This document shows, piece after piece, positions 8,796 through 17,500 of a DNA stretch of 52,655 nt. Position 1 is the stretch's first letter. Each line of letters starts with the position of its first letter. Made by a program: the position numbers and the translations under genes. The notes under the pieces are model-generated. The model saw nothing but the letters and a program-made list of their open reading frames with translations. It searched no databases and was not told where the DNA came from. Source of the stretch: an uncultured Clostridia bacterium (GTDB lineage: Bacteria; Bacillota; Clostridia; Christensenellales; Aristaeellaceae); the NCBI GenBank assembly GCA_947167215.1, contig CAMVHE010000014.1, positions 1 to 52,655 of the forward strand. Reading direction: 5' to 3'.

Positions 8796-9548
8796 CTACC
8801 ACCATTTGATCTGATCCGTCACATATTTCCGAATCCGGTTGAATTCCGGAGAAAGTACATCCCTCGGATGCGGCAGGTCTACATGAAGGTCTTCCTTGAT
8901 TGTAGTCGGCTTATTGGTCAGAATCAGAATCCGCTGTGCCAGGTAGACCGCCTCCTCGATATTGTGGGTAATGAATACCACGGTGGATCCGGTCTCCCTC
9001 CACAGGCGGATCACTTCATCCTCCAGATAAAACCGAAGCTTGATATCCATCTGTCCATAAGGCTCATCCATCAGCAGCAGGTCCGGGTTCATTGCAAAAG
9101 CCCTGCCGATAATAATCCGCTGTTCCGTACTCACAGACAGCTGGTGGGGATAGGCTTTACGAAACTCCTGGAGCCCCATCAGGCGGATGATACGTTCCAC
9201 CCGCTCATTGATTTCCTCCGGAGGAAGCTTCTTGATTTCCAGTCCGAACCGCAGATTCTGCTCCACTGTCTTCCAGGGAATGGAAGAGGGCTCCTGAAAT
9301 ACAAAAGCAAGGTTGTGTTTCTTGGGATCTGCGGATTCTCCATCGATGAAAAGGTCTCCGGAAGAAGGCATGTAAATCCGGGTCAGCAGATTCAGGAAGG
9401 TGGTTTTTCCGCAGCCGGTCGGCCCTACGATGCAGATAAACTCTCCCCGCTTGATATTGAAAGAAATGTTATCGAGGACATGCAGATTTCCAAAATACTT
9501 TGTGAGATTCTTCACTTCCACTTTGTATTCCGATTTTTGTCCATCCAT
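8796..9548 (-). CDS. NitT/TauT-type ABC importer ATPase A, degenerate signature motif
   Basis: A 250-residue ATP-binding subunit. Walker A GPTGCGKTT (42-50), Q85, Walker B with catalytic Glu (LLLMDEP, 157-163) and the switch His195 (ITHN) are intact. The ABC signature, normally LSGGQ or LSGGM, is LSVST (137-141). Its partner at 9564-10325 has an intact signature but lacks the switch His, so the pair would form one standard and one impaired ATP site. Ribosome site GGGGGA precedes the ATG. It uses TAG as stop, showing that TAG terminates in this genome. Confidence 0.92.
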   Translation of the reverse strand: MDGQKSEYKVEVKNLTKYFGNLHVLDNISFNIKRGEFICIVGPTGCGKTTFLNLLTRIYMPSSGDLFIDGESADPKKHNLAFVFQEPSSIPWKTVEQNLRFGLEIKKLPPEEINERVERIIRLMGLQEFRKAYPHQLSVSTEQRIIIGRAFAMNPDLLLMDEPYGQMDIKLRFYLEDEVIRLWRETGSTVVFITHNIEEAVYLAQRILILTNKPTTIKEDLHVDLPHPRDVLSPEFNRIRKYVTDQIKWW

Positions 9549-9563
9549 TGCAGGTCCCCCTTC

Positions 9564-10325
9564 TCACAAAGCCAGATCGGTGTTGTCACCGATGATGCGG
9601 CGCAGGCGTAAAAACTCTTCTGACATGGTATCTCTCGGGCGGGGAAGGTCGATCGGATACTCTTCCTTCACCTTTGCCGGATAGTTGCTCAGCAGCACGA
9701 TCCGGTCCGCCAATACAATCGCTTCCTCAATATTGTTGGTTACAAAGATGACGGTCCTCTTCTCACTCTGCCAGATTCGCAGCACCTCATCCTGCATGGA
9801 ATACCGTGTCTGGGCATCCAGCTGCCCGAAGGGCTCATCCATCAGCAGTATTTCCGGATTGTTCGTATAAGCTCTGGCGATGCCCACCCTCTGCTTCATA
9901 CCGCCGCTCAGCTGATTGGGATAGGCTTTTTCAAAGCCCTGCAGGCCTACCAGATCGATGTATTTCTGTGCTACTTTCCTGCGTTCCTTCTTGGGAACGC
10001 CCTTTACCTTCAGTCCAAACTCCACGTTCTCCATGACCGTCTTCCAGGGCATGAGTGCCAGTTTCTGAAAGACCATTCCGATACGCTCGTCACTGCCGGT
10101 AATTGCTTCTCCATCCACCTCGATGGTCCCCTCTACCGGCTTCTCAAGGCCTGCTATCATATTGAGCGTGACCGTCTTGCCGCAGCGTCCCGGTCCCAGG
10201 AGTACCAGGAATTCATTGTCGTACACATCCAGCGAAATATCAACCACTGCATCGGACACTTCGTTTTGAACGATATAGCTTTGAGAGATATGCTTCAGAC
10301 TCAGCTTGACCTTTTTGCCGTCCAT
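9564..10325 (-). CDS. NitT/TauT-type ABC importer ATPase B, switch His replaced by Asn
   Basis: A 253-residue ATP-binding subunit. Walker A is GPGRCGKT (44-51), the signature LSGGM (139-143) is canonical, and Walker B is ILLMDEP (159-165). The H-loop reads FVTNN, with Asn197 where nearly all ABC ATPases have His. Start 10325 is chosen over an upstream GTG because AAAGGA then lies at usable distance; it overlaps the permease gene by 25 bases. NitT/TauT importers normally use an ATPase homodimer, so two non-identical ATPases in one operon point to a heterodimer. Confidence 0.92.
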   Translation of the reverse strand: MDGKKVKLSLKHISQSYIVQNEVSDAVVDISLDVYDNEFLVLLGPGRCGKTVTLNMIAGLEKPVEGTIEVDGEAITGSDERIGMVFQKLALMPWKTVMENVEFGLKVKGVPKKERRKVAQKYIDLVGLQGFEKAYPNQLSGGMKQRVGIARAYTNNPEILLMDEPFGQLDAQTRYSMQDEVLRIWQSEKRTVIFVTNNIEEAIVLADRIVLLSNYPAKVKEEYPIDLPRPRDTMSEEFLRLRRIIGDNTDLAL

Positions 10326-11113
10326 GGGCACACCATCCTTTCAAGCAGTTGCGTCAAAATCGCCAGAAGAGCGCCTACCAGTCCGATGCCAATCATGGAA
10401 AGCAGACAAAGCGCATAGTCTCCGGAATCCATTCCTCTGGTAATCAGGAATCCGATGCCAGACTTTCCTCCCAGCATTTCTGCTGCCAGCACAACCATCC
10501 ATCCGGCCGAGGTCGATGTGCGTACTCCCGCAAAGATCGCATCCAGTGCGGAAGGAACGGCAATTTCAAAAAGCATTTGTCTTTTGTTTACATTGAAAAT
10601 TGTACCTACATCCAGGTACATGCGCTGAACATTTGCAATGCCGGCCTGCGTATTGACAACAACCGGCATCAGGGCGCCGATAAAAACAATAAGGATTTTC
10701 GGGAACTCATCAATGCCAAACCACATGGTAACCAGCGGAACCCAGGCCAGCGGGGGGACGGAACGGAACGCCGTGAAGATTGGTCCAATCACCGCATTGG
10801 CCTTTTTATTCCATCCAAGAACAATTCCCAGGGAAATGCCTATTGCCCAGGACACAGCCAGAGCGATAAACACACGCCGCAGGCTTGCCCAGATATGTCC
10901 AAAGAATTCCAGTTTTTTGATAGGCTTCTGTTCCAGCAGAATAAAACGGTCGAGAACCTGTCCCGGAGATGGAAAAGACCCATTGCCGTTCTTTGCCGCC
11001 CAGAACCACAGAAGTACGAGCAATGCAAGGGAGATAACCGGAAGGACCGCATAAACCCTGGCACGGGTGCGTTCCTTTTTCTCGGCTTCACTCATGACCG
11101 GATTTGTTTTCAT
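10301..11113 (-). CDS. NitT/TauT-type ABC importer permease B
   Basis: A 270-residue inner-membrane subunit with about six hydrophobic segments and the cytoplasmic coupling (EAA-type) loop around EIAVPSALDAIFAGVR. Its ATG overlaps the stop of permease A (ATGA, 11113-11110), with GAGGTGG upstream. It is closely similar in layout to permease A, consistent with a heterodimeric channel working with the two different ATPases encoded next. Confidence 0.92.
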   Translation of the reverse strand: MKTNPVMSEAEKKERTRARVYAVLPVISLALLVLLWFWAAKNGNGSFPSPGQVLDRFILLEQKPIKKLEFFGHIWASLRRVFIALAVSWAIGISLGIVLGWNKKANAVIGPIFTAFRSVPPLAWVPLVTMWFGIDEFPKILIVFIGALMPVVVNTQAGIANVQRMYLDVGTIFNVNKRQMLFEIAVPSALDAIFAGVRTSTSAGWMVVLAAEMLGGKSGIGFLITRGMDSGDYALCLLSMIGIGLVGALLAILTQLLERMVCPWTAKRSS

Positions 11114-11955
11114 GCTTTCCACCTCAATACCTTCTTTTCAAACAGCCCCAGCACCCAGCTGAAAATGACGCCGATAATTCCGATGACCACAATTCCCAGG
11201 ATAATGAGGTCCGGTCTGGCAAACTGCCTTCCCTGCAGAATCATAAAACCGAGGCCGGCATTCGCCGCCAGCATTTCTGCCGCGACCAGTGTTGCCCAGG
11301 CATTGCCCAGTGCCACGCGGATGCCGGCGAAGGTCATCGTCATGGCACTGGGGATGCCGATTTTTATAAAGGTTTCCACGTTGGATGCCCCGCAGGTCTT
11401 GGCTACGTTAATCAGCACAGGGTTGGTCTGCTTGATGCCCGTATAGGAATTGATCACGCAGGGAACAAAGGCTGAAAAGAAGACAATAAATGCCTTTGCC
11501 TGCAGGCTGATGCCCAGCCAGACAATTGTCAGGGGGATCCAGGAAAGAGGCGGTATTGGTCGCAGAATTTCAAAGATCGGCCGCATGAAAGCATCAAAGC
11601 CCTTAAACCAGCCCATCAAAAGGCCCAGGGGTACCCCGATTACAATGGCAAGCAGAAAGCCGGTTAAAACCACCTGCAGACTTGCCAGTATATGGGTTCC
11701 CAGAACTCCGCCCTCAGGCTTTGGATCATACAGCTTTGTAAAAAAGAGCGAAATGACTTTTGTCGGCGTAGGCACGTACCTTTCCGGCAGCCATCCCTGC
11801 ATTACGGCAATCTGCCAGATCAGCAGAAAGCCCAGGACGCCGCATATGGACAGCATTCCCAACACAAAGGAATCCTGCTTTTTCTTTCTCTTTACCGCCT
11901 CAATGCGGGCCTGGTTGGAAGCCCTTTTCTGGCTGGATTCAGGAGCATTTGCCAT
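11110..11955 (-). CDS. NitT/TauT-type ABC importer permease A
   Basis: A 281-residue membrane protein with a charged N-terminal tail (about residues 1-28), six predicted hydrophobic segments and the EAA-type loop near IKIGIPSAMTMTFAGIRVAL. The sequence RPIPPLSWIPL is typical of SsuC/TauC-like permeases. AAAGGAG lies nine bases before the ATG. It follows the binding-protein gene by about 33 bases. Confidence 0.92.
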   Translation of the reverse strand: MANAPESSQKRASNQARIEAVKRKKKQDSFVLGMLSICGVLGFLLIWQIAVMQGWLPERYVPTPTKVISLFFTKLYDPKPEGGVLGTHILASLQVVLTGFLLAIVIGVPLGLLMGWFKGFDAFMRPIFEILRPIPPLSWIPLTIVWLGISLQAKAFIVFFSAFVPCVINSYTGIKQTNPVLINVAKTCGASNVETFIKIGIPSAMTMTFAGIRVALGNAWATLVAAEMLAANAGLGFMILQGRQFARPDLIILGIVVIGIIGVIFSWVLGLFEKKVLRWKA

Positions 11956-11988
11956 GCGACCGATCTCCTTTCTGCTTTACACGGTTTC

Positions 11989-13083
11989 TTACTCGATAAT
12001 GCCCAATGTCTTAAGGGTCTCCGCACACCGCTCAGCCACTTCGCCGCTTACCAGGCCTTTTTCCAGGATATTGGCGCGGTCCTCAGCGGAATAGCTGCCG
12101 ACACTGATGAAGAAGTCCAGGGTCTCAAACAGGTCGTTGGTCGCCGGTGATACTTCGCCCTCGCCATTGCGGTCCTGAACCTTGTCGGTCATCAGAGCAA
12201 CTGCTTCTGCCGGTGTCGGGCAAAGGAAGATCTTGAGCGCACGTTCGCAGATGCTTTCGTCTGCCACCACGCCTTCATCCTCACAGGACTCCACATACAG
12301 CTCTACAGCCTTTGCCATGTTTTCTTCGGATTCGTTGCACCATGCCCAGGTCAGGTAATAAACCATCCATGCCTTATCCACCAGTTCCTGCTTGTTGGCC
12401 AGTGCGTCAGGAGTTGCACACATCGTGCTGGTCACATTGAGGCCCATCTGAGCCGCATCGCTGACACGCACAAAGCCGCTGTCTTCCGCATTGTAGGCAA
12501 TGGCATTCCAGACACAGAGCACATCGCCCTGTCCGTTCTTGAAAGCATTGAGTCCGCTGGTAACATCCATATTGGTCATGACCACGTCTTCCCCGGTAAG
12601 ACCAATGCTCTGCAGATAGCTGAGCAGCGTATGCTGCAGCGTGGTTCCCAGAGGCAGAATGCATGTGACGCCTTTCCAGACTTCCGGATTGGCAGGATCT
12701 GCTGCAATGGGGCTGTCCGGTCTTGCAAAGATTGCGGTATTGCCTTCATTATCAATTTCACCGATCATCTTTACATCATAGTTCTTCATGCCGTTCAGCG
12801 CGCCAGGGCCGCCTACGTCGCATACATCCCAGTTTGAGCTGGATTCCATCATGGCAGGTCCGTTTACGAAGGATTCATACTCCACCTTAATGTTCAGCTC
12901 TTTGAAGAATCCCATCTGGTCCGCAATATACCATGGAATGGAGTGAGCGGATCCGGAGAAAAATCCGATATGCAGCGTGGTTTCCTTCTCCAGGGGTTCG
13001 AGTCCGAAGGTGGTACCTTCTGCCAATGCCGCTGCAGAAAGCAGAAGAACCAGTGTCAAGAGAACAGATACGACCTTTTTCAT
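11989..13083 (-). CDS. NitT/TauT-type ABC transporter substrate-binding protein
   Basis: A 364-residue secreted solute-binding protein. The signal peptide (1-22) ends in AALA|EG with no lipobox cysteine, unlike most Gram-positive binding proteins, so surface retention is unclear. The mature part starts like SsuA/NrtA/ThiY proteins: LHIGFFSGSAHSIPWYIAD, then GPAMMESSSNWDVCDVGGPG. The ATG at 13083 has AAAGGAGG seven bases upstream; a longer frame lacks a ribosome site. First gene of the operon, transcribed from the promoter at 13186-13214 and under an operator at 13145-13160. Ligand unknown. Confidence 0.9.
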   Translation of the reverse strand: MKKVVSVLLTLVLLLSAAALAEGTTFGLEPLEKETTLHIGFFSGSAHSIPWYIADQMGFFKELNIKVEYESFVNGPAMMESSSNWDVCDVGGPGALNGMKNYDVKMIGEIDNEGNTAIFARPDSPIAADPANPEVWKGVTCILPLGTTLQHTLLSYLQSIGLTGEDVVMTNMDVTSGLNAFKNGQGDVLCVWNAIAYNAEDSGFVRVSDAAQMGLNVTSTMCATPDALANKQELVDKAWMVYYLTWAWCNESEENMAKAVELYVESCEDEGVVADESICERALKIFLCPTPAEAVALMTDKVQDRNGEGEVSPATNDLFETLDFFISVGSYSAEDRANILEKGLVSGEVAERCAETLKTLGIIE

Positions 13084-13144
13084 AAAGAAACCTCCTTTTA
13101 TTTTTCCTGCCTTAACAGCAGGGAATACCAGCTTTGGATTATCA

Positions 13145-13160
13145 ACGCAAACTTTTGCGT
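13145..13160. promoter_or_regulatory. LacI-type operator O1, downstream of the importer promoter
   Basis: The 16-base sequence ACGCAAACTTTTGCGT is an inverted repeat with a single central mismatch. It lies roughly 20-35 bases downstream of the predicted start of the importer transcript, a position where a repressor blocks elongation. Its half-site recurs at O3 next to the lacI-type gene. Confidence 0.7.
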
Positions 13161-13185
13161 AAATCTTATCATAAATCTGTAAACT

Positions 13186-13214
13186 ATTATACTTGTATCT
13201 ATAACACCTGTCAA
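13186..13214 (-). promoter_or_regulatory. Promoter of the importer/flavoenzyme operon
   Basis: On the - strand TTGACA (13214-13209) and TATAAT (13191-13186) are both perfect and 17 bases apart. The predicted start is near 13179, giving a leader of about 95 bases to the binding-protein ATG. Confidence 0.88.
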
Positions 13215-13230
13215 GAATCAACATTTGTAT

Positions 13231-13259
13231 TTGACATTTCCCAAACGTTTGTGTAAAAT
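13231..13259 (+). promoter_or_regulatory. Promoter of the LacI-type gene, with operator O2 in the spacer
   Basis: TTGACA (13231-13236) and TAAAAT (13254-13259) are 17 bases apart. The spacer contains the perfect decamer CAAACGTTTG inside 13240-13254, so a bound repressor would cover the promoter and autoregulate the gene. Confidence 0.85.
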
Positions 13260-13283
13260 ATTTTCATCATTTTCATTTGTGTT

Positions 13284-13299
13284 ACGCAAATATTTGTGT
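13284..13299. promoter_or_regulatory. LacI-type operator O3
   Basis: ACGCAAATATTTGTGT, an inverted repeat with one mismatch and the same ACGCAAA half-site as O1. It lies 12 bases before the LacI-type ATG, just ahead of the ribosome site AGGAGG. Together O1-O3 span both divergent promoters and could support looping. Confidence 0.65.
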
Positions 13300-13311
13300 G
13301 CAGGAGGTCCT

Positions 13312-14334
13312 ATGCGTTTAAAAGATATTGCAGAGCAGCTCGGAGTTTCCGTTTCAACAGTTTCCCGGGTGCTGAATCATCCCGAATTAAATGCTGCCGG
13401 TCCGGATCTGACCAAACGCATTCAGCAGCTTGCTGCCAGCGAAAACTATACTCCCAATCCCATTGCCCGAAACCTTCAAAAACTCCAGCCGGACGCACCG
13501 CTTGCCGGTCTGTCCATCCTTATCGCCAGACCGCAGGCTGAAATCAAGGATGACCCTTTTTATAACACCATATCTACCAGCATCACCGAGGAAGCGGGGT
13601 GCTCTCATTGCAATATCAACTGCACTTACCTTGTGCCTGACGGCGGACTTCAGGATTTTCTGAATGATTACAGCGGAAAAACAGAGACGGACGTTTTCAT
13701 CATCGGTCGTTTTGCACCGGAACTCATGCCCCTCCTTCATCAGCACTTCCGCCACATTCTCTATCTGGGGCTTAACCGTCTCCCCATTGACTGCGACCAG
13801 GTTATTTGCGACGGCTATGAGGCTGTTCAGGACGCTCTGTCCTATCTCTATCGTCTGGGACACCGGCGTTTCGGATTCATCGGCGCCGAATGTGAGCAAA
13901 GATACCGCGGCTTTTTGCGTGGGGCTGATAAGCTCGGTCTCCCGGTATCTGCCTATTCCATTATTCAGATGAACACCCTGTCCATGGATACCGGCTATAA
14001 AGGAATGCTGCGTCTTCTGGAACAGCGCCCTGTAACCAGCGTCATCTGCGCCAACGACATGGTAGCCATCGGTGCCCTGCAAGCCTGCAAAGACCGGCAT
14101 AAATCCGTTCCGGACGATATTTCCATCATTGGCATTGATGATGTTCCCACTGCCCGCTATGTGGATCCCAAACTTACCACCATTTCCGTCCCTATGGAAG
14201 AAATGGGAAAAGTTGCCGTCTCCACCATGCTTTCCCGTCTTAACGGCGTCTATCATTCTCCTTTGCGTATTGTCCTGCCCTACCACCTGATAGAAAGGGA
14301 AAGCTGTGCACCTCCTTCCCGCAACCCCGGGTAA
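13312..14334 (+). CDS. LacI family transcriptional regulator
   Basis: A 340-residue repressor. The N-terminus has the LacI helix-turn-helix and hinge (MRLKDIAEQLGVSVSTVSRV, then YTPNPIARNL) and the C-terminus a periplasmic-binding-protein-like sensor ending in DDISIIGIDDVPTARYVDP and PKLTTISVP. ATG at 13312 follows CAGGAGG; the frame is open further upstream but crosses the promoter and operators. It is divergent from the importer/flavoenzyme operon. LacI regulators usually sense sugars, so the imported compound may be a sugar derivative even though the importer belongs to the NitT/TauT class. Confidence 0.92.
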   Translation: MRLKDIAEQLGVSVSTVSRVLNHPELNAAGPDLTKRIQQLAASENYTPNPIARNLQKLQPDAPLAGLSILIARPQAEIKDDPFYNTISTSITEEAGCSHCNINCTYLVPDGGLQDFLNDYSGKTETDVFIIGRFAPELMPLLHQHFRHILYLGLNRLPIDCDQVICDGYEAVQDALSYLYRLGHRRFGFIGAECEQRYRGFLRGADKLGLPVSAYSIIQMNTLSMDTGYKGMLRLLEQRPVTSVICANDMVAIGALQACKDRHKSVPDDISIIGIDDVPTARYVDPKLTTISVPMEEMGKVAVSTMLSRLNGVYHSPLRIVLPYHLIERESCAPPSRNPG

Positions 14335-14431
14335 ATTTTGCCGACTGCAATATCAATCCCCTTCATGGCCTGCAGAGGTTCCTGACGGGGATTTCCGTTT
14401 TTCAGAAACAGAATCCCTCCTTTTTCGGGGG

Positions 14432-14474
14432 AAAAGCTTCCATAATTGTGCATTTCATATGGAAGCTTTTTTTT
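14432..14474 (+). terminator. Intrinsic terminator after LacI gene
   Basis: A perfect 13-bp stem (14432-14444 with 14458-14470) is followed by a run of T to 14474. It separates the regulator gene from the surface-protein gene. Confidence 0.85.
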
Positions 14475-14559
14475 ATGTAATTAATGATGTAACCCTAAAC
14501 AATTACAATATAGCTGCGGTCGCTTTTCCCCCCCAAGTCCCGCATCAAAGGAGGTGGCA

Positions 14560-17500
14560 ATGGTGAAGCAGTTTTCCCGGATTTCATTTGATAAACATAT
14601 TCAAAAGCTGAGCGAGCAGAAAAAAAGACGAGAGTTCTGGAATGTTCTCGCTTTGGTTTTAGCTGTATTTGTCGGCATTTTCACTGTCTATTCTCTTCGC
14701 AATGATGCCATTACGCTTGAGCGCATTGCCACCTGCGGCTGTGAAGAGCATCTTCACACCGCAGAATGTATGGAAAATCATTGTTCTGTTCAGCAGGATC
14801 CCGCTGTTCTGAAAGAGCAGGGAATGGAAACCGTTCATGCTCATGACGAATATTGCAGCCGGAACGGTGAGTTTCTCTGCCTGCTGCCCGAAGTATCTCC
14901 CCATATCCACACTGAAAAATGCTTTCAGGATACCCTTGTTTGCGGTTTTCCAGGGGACGTGTCCCCTTCTGTTCATACCCATCATGTTTCCTGTGTGGAA
15001 ACACTCCCGGTCTGTCTTTATCATACTCACAGTGCTTCCTGCTTCCGTGAGGACGGCATTGCTTCCTGTGGAAAAATCCAGCAGATGCAGCACCAGCATA
15101 CGGAGCTCTGTTTTGAACCGGCATGCAGCATGCAGGAACATATACATACCGATGCATGTTACCAGCTGGTGCCGGTGAAAAACATCTCTGCTGATAACAC
15201 AGAGAGTGAGGCAACCGGTTCTGAAGAAACCGATACGATCTACGCATTCGTTTCAGATGCAACTGATTCCGAAGCAACCGATTCTGAAGCTACCGATTCC
15301 GAAGCTGTCCATAGCAGCACCCCGTCTGTTTCCGATATTGCAATTACGGAGGCCACTACCGCAGAAGCAACGCCCGCCGAGGTCGATTCGGAGATTATGG
15401 AATCATCCTCTTCTGCTAAACTGGAAATATCCGGCAGCGATTATACAGTCCGGCTCTTTGCAGACAGTCTGGACAGCGGGGCATCGCTTCATGTGGCAGA
15501 AGTGGATCCGGACGGCTACCTGGAGCAGATTGCCCGCCGTCTGGATGTGAAAACCTCCGAGATTTCTTTCCTGCGATTATTTGACCTGACCATTCTGGAC
15601 AACAGCGGAAATGTATTGGAACCTTCTGAAACCGTCCGCGTCCAGATTGAAATGGACACGCCCGATCATATTCAGGTTCTGCATTTTATCGGTGAAAATA
15701 ATCCTTCGATTCCTCCCAGGAATACCATGCTTATGAAAAGCAATGCTGCTCCGGCATCACTGCAGAATACTCAGCAGAATCTCAGGGAAGCAGCCAGAGG
15801 ATCCGACCACGCCGCATCCGGTTCCATCGTTCTTATGAACGCTTCCGTCAATAACGGCGTCATCGATTTCAGTACAGACAGTTTTTCGGTATACGGCATC
15901 GTTGGTTTAACAATTGAAAAGAACATTCTGGCAAGTGACGGACATAATTACAAGGTTTCCGTAACTTATGAAGAGACTGCCGGAATTCCGGAGGGTGCGG
16001 ACCTGGAAGTTGCCGAGATCTTTGATGTTTCTGATCAGTTCGCCGAATATATGTCCGGTGCGGAAAAGGTGATCGGCAAAAATGAAAAAGTTGCTTATGC
16101 ACGGTTCTTTGATATCCGCATCATGAAAGACGGTGCTGCAATCCAGCCCAGGACGCCCGTCCAGGTAAAAATCGAACTGCTGGATGAACTGTCCGAGGAT
16201 GTAAGGGCCATTCATTTCGGGAGCCAGGTGGAAACCCTCTCCGCCTCCCTGGCCGATTCCGAACATCTAACTGAGGCATTGGTCTTTGAAGCCAGCAGCT
16301 TTTCCGTGTATGGAGTGGTGCTGACGGAAACCATTCGTGAAGAGTTCCTGACATCCACCGGAGATCTTTATGAAGTCACCATGCATTATAATGATGATGC
16401 TCAGATTCCTGCAGGATCCAAGCTGAAACTCGCAGAGCTCGAGCAGGGCACAGAAGAATATGCTGCTGCATATCAGGCCGCCTATGGAAACGATGCAGCG
16501 GAAACCGTACCGATGCTGGCGCTGGATATTTCCATTCTCTCCCCCTCCGGAGAAGAAATAGAGCCCCGCAGCGCCGTAACCGTTGATCTGATGCTGAAGA
16601 AGCTTCCGGACGGCTGGCCCGCAGCAGGACTTCAGGACAATATTGCAGTCAATCACCTGGTAGAATCTGCAGACGGAACCGTAGCCGAAAAAATGTCTAT
16701 CCATCCCCGGATACCGGAAGCAGATGCCGGAAATGCGCTTTCCGTCTCCTTTCAGGTGAATCGTTTTTCAGTATTCACCATCTCCTACACCTCCTGGTTC
16801 TCCTCCTCCGAAATTCAGGCAGAGGTAGTTGACGGCAGCGGAAAATCCATCGGTTCAGATACGGGAAAAAACATTGATAACGTAACCTGGTACAACGTCG
16901 CCCAGCTGGCTCCGGAGGTGCCCGGATATCAGTTTGTCAGGGCCACGATCGGCAGTCCTTCGGGAACGGAATTCGAACAGATCCGATATTCCAGAGGCTG
17001 GCAGTACAGAAGGAATAATACAAGCCATGACATCGGAAGCCAGAAGGTCTATTATGTTTATGAACCGACGGACCCTCATGTAACGGTTTCCTTCCGCCAA
17101 AACGGCGGCAGCGGAAGCGCACCGGAATCCATCTCTGCCCTTCCCGGGGATTCCGTAACGCTTCCGGACTATGCAGGTACGAGAACCGGATATACATTCA
17201 TCGGATGGTCGACCGGAACCAACCTCGTCAGCAGCACCTATTTCCCGGTTTATCCTGCAGGAAGCAGCTACGCAATTCCGGAGGAAGATACGGTGCTGTA
17301 TGCGGTATGGACAAGCAATAATCCCGCGCAGGCCAATTTCTACATTCGCCTGGACGGGACTATCCCCTATGAGCCGGGGAGCTATGCATCCAGTGCTTAT
17401 ACAGGCGCCATAACCATTACCGGCTCCATCCGGAATCAGGTCTGGATTACGGACAATGATGCCACAAAACCGAATAACGGAGTTAACATAGAAAACATTG

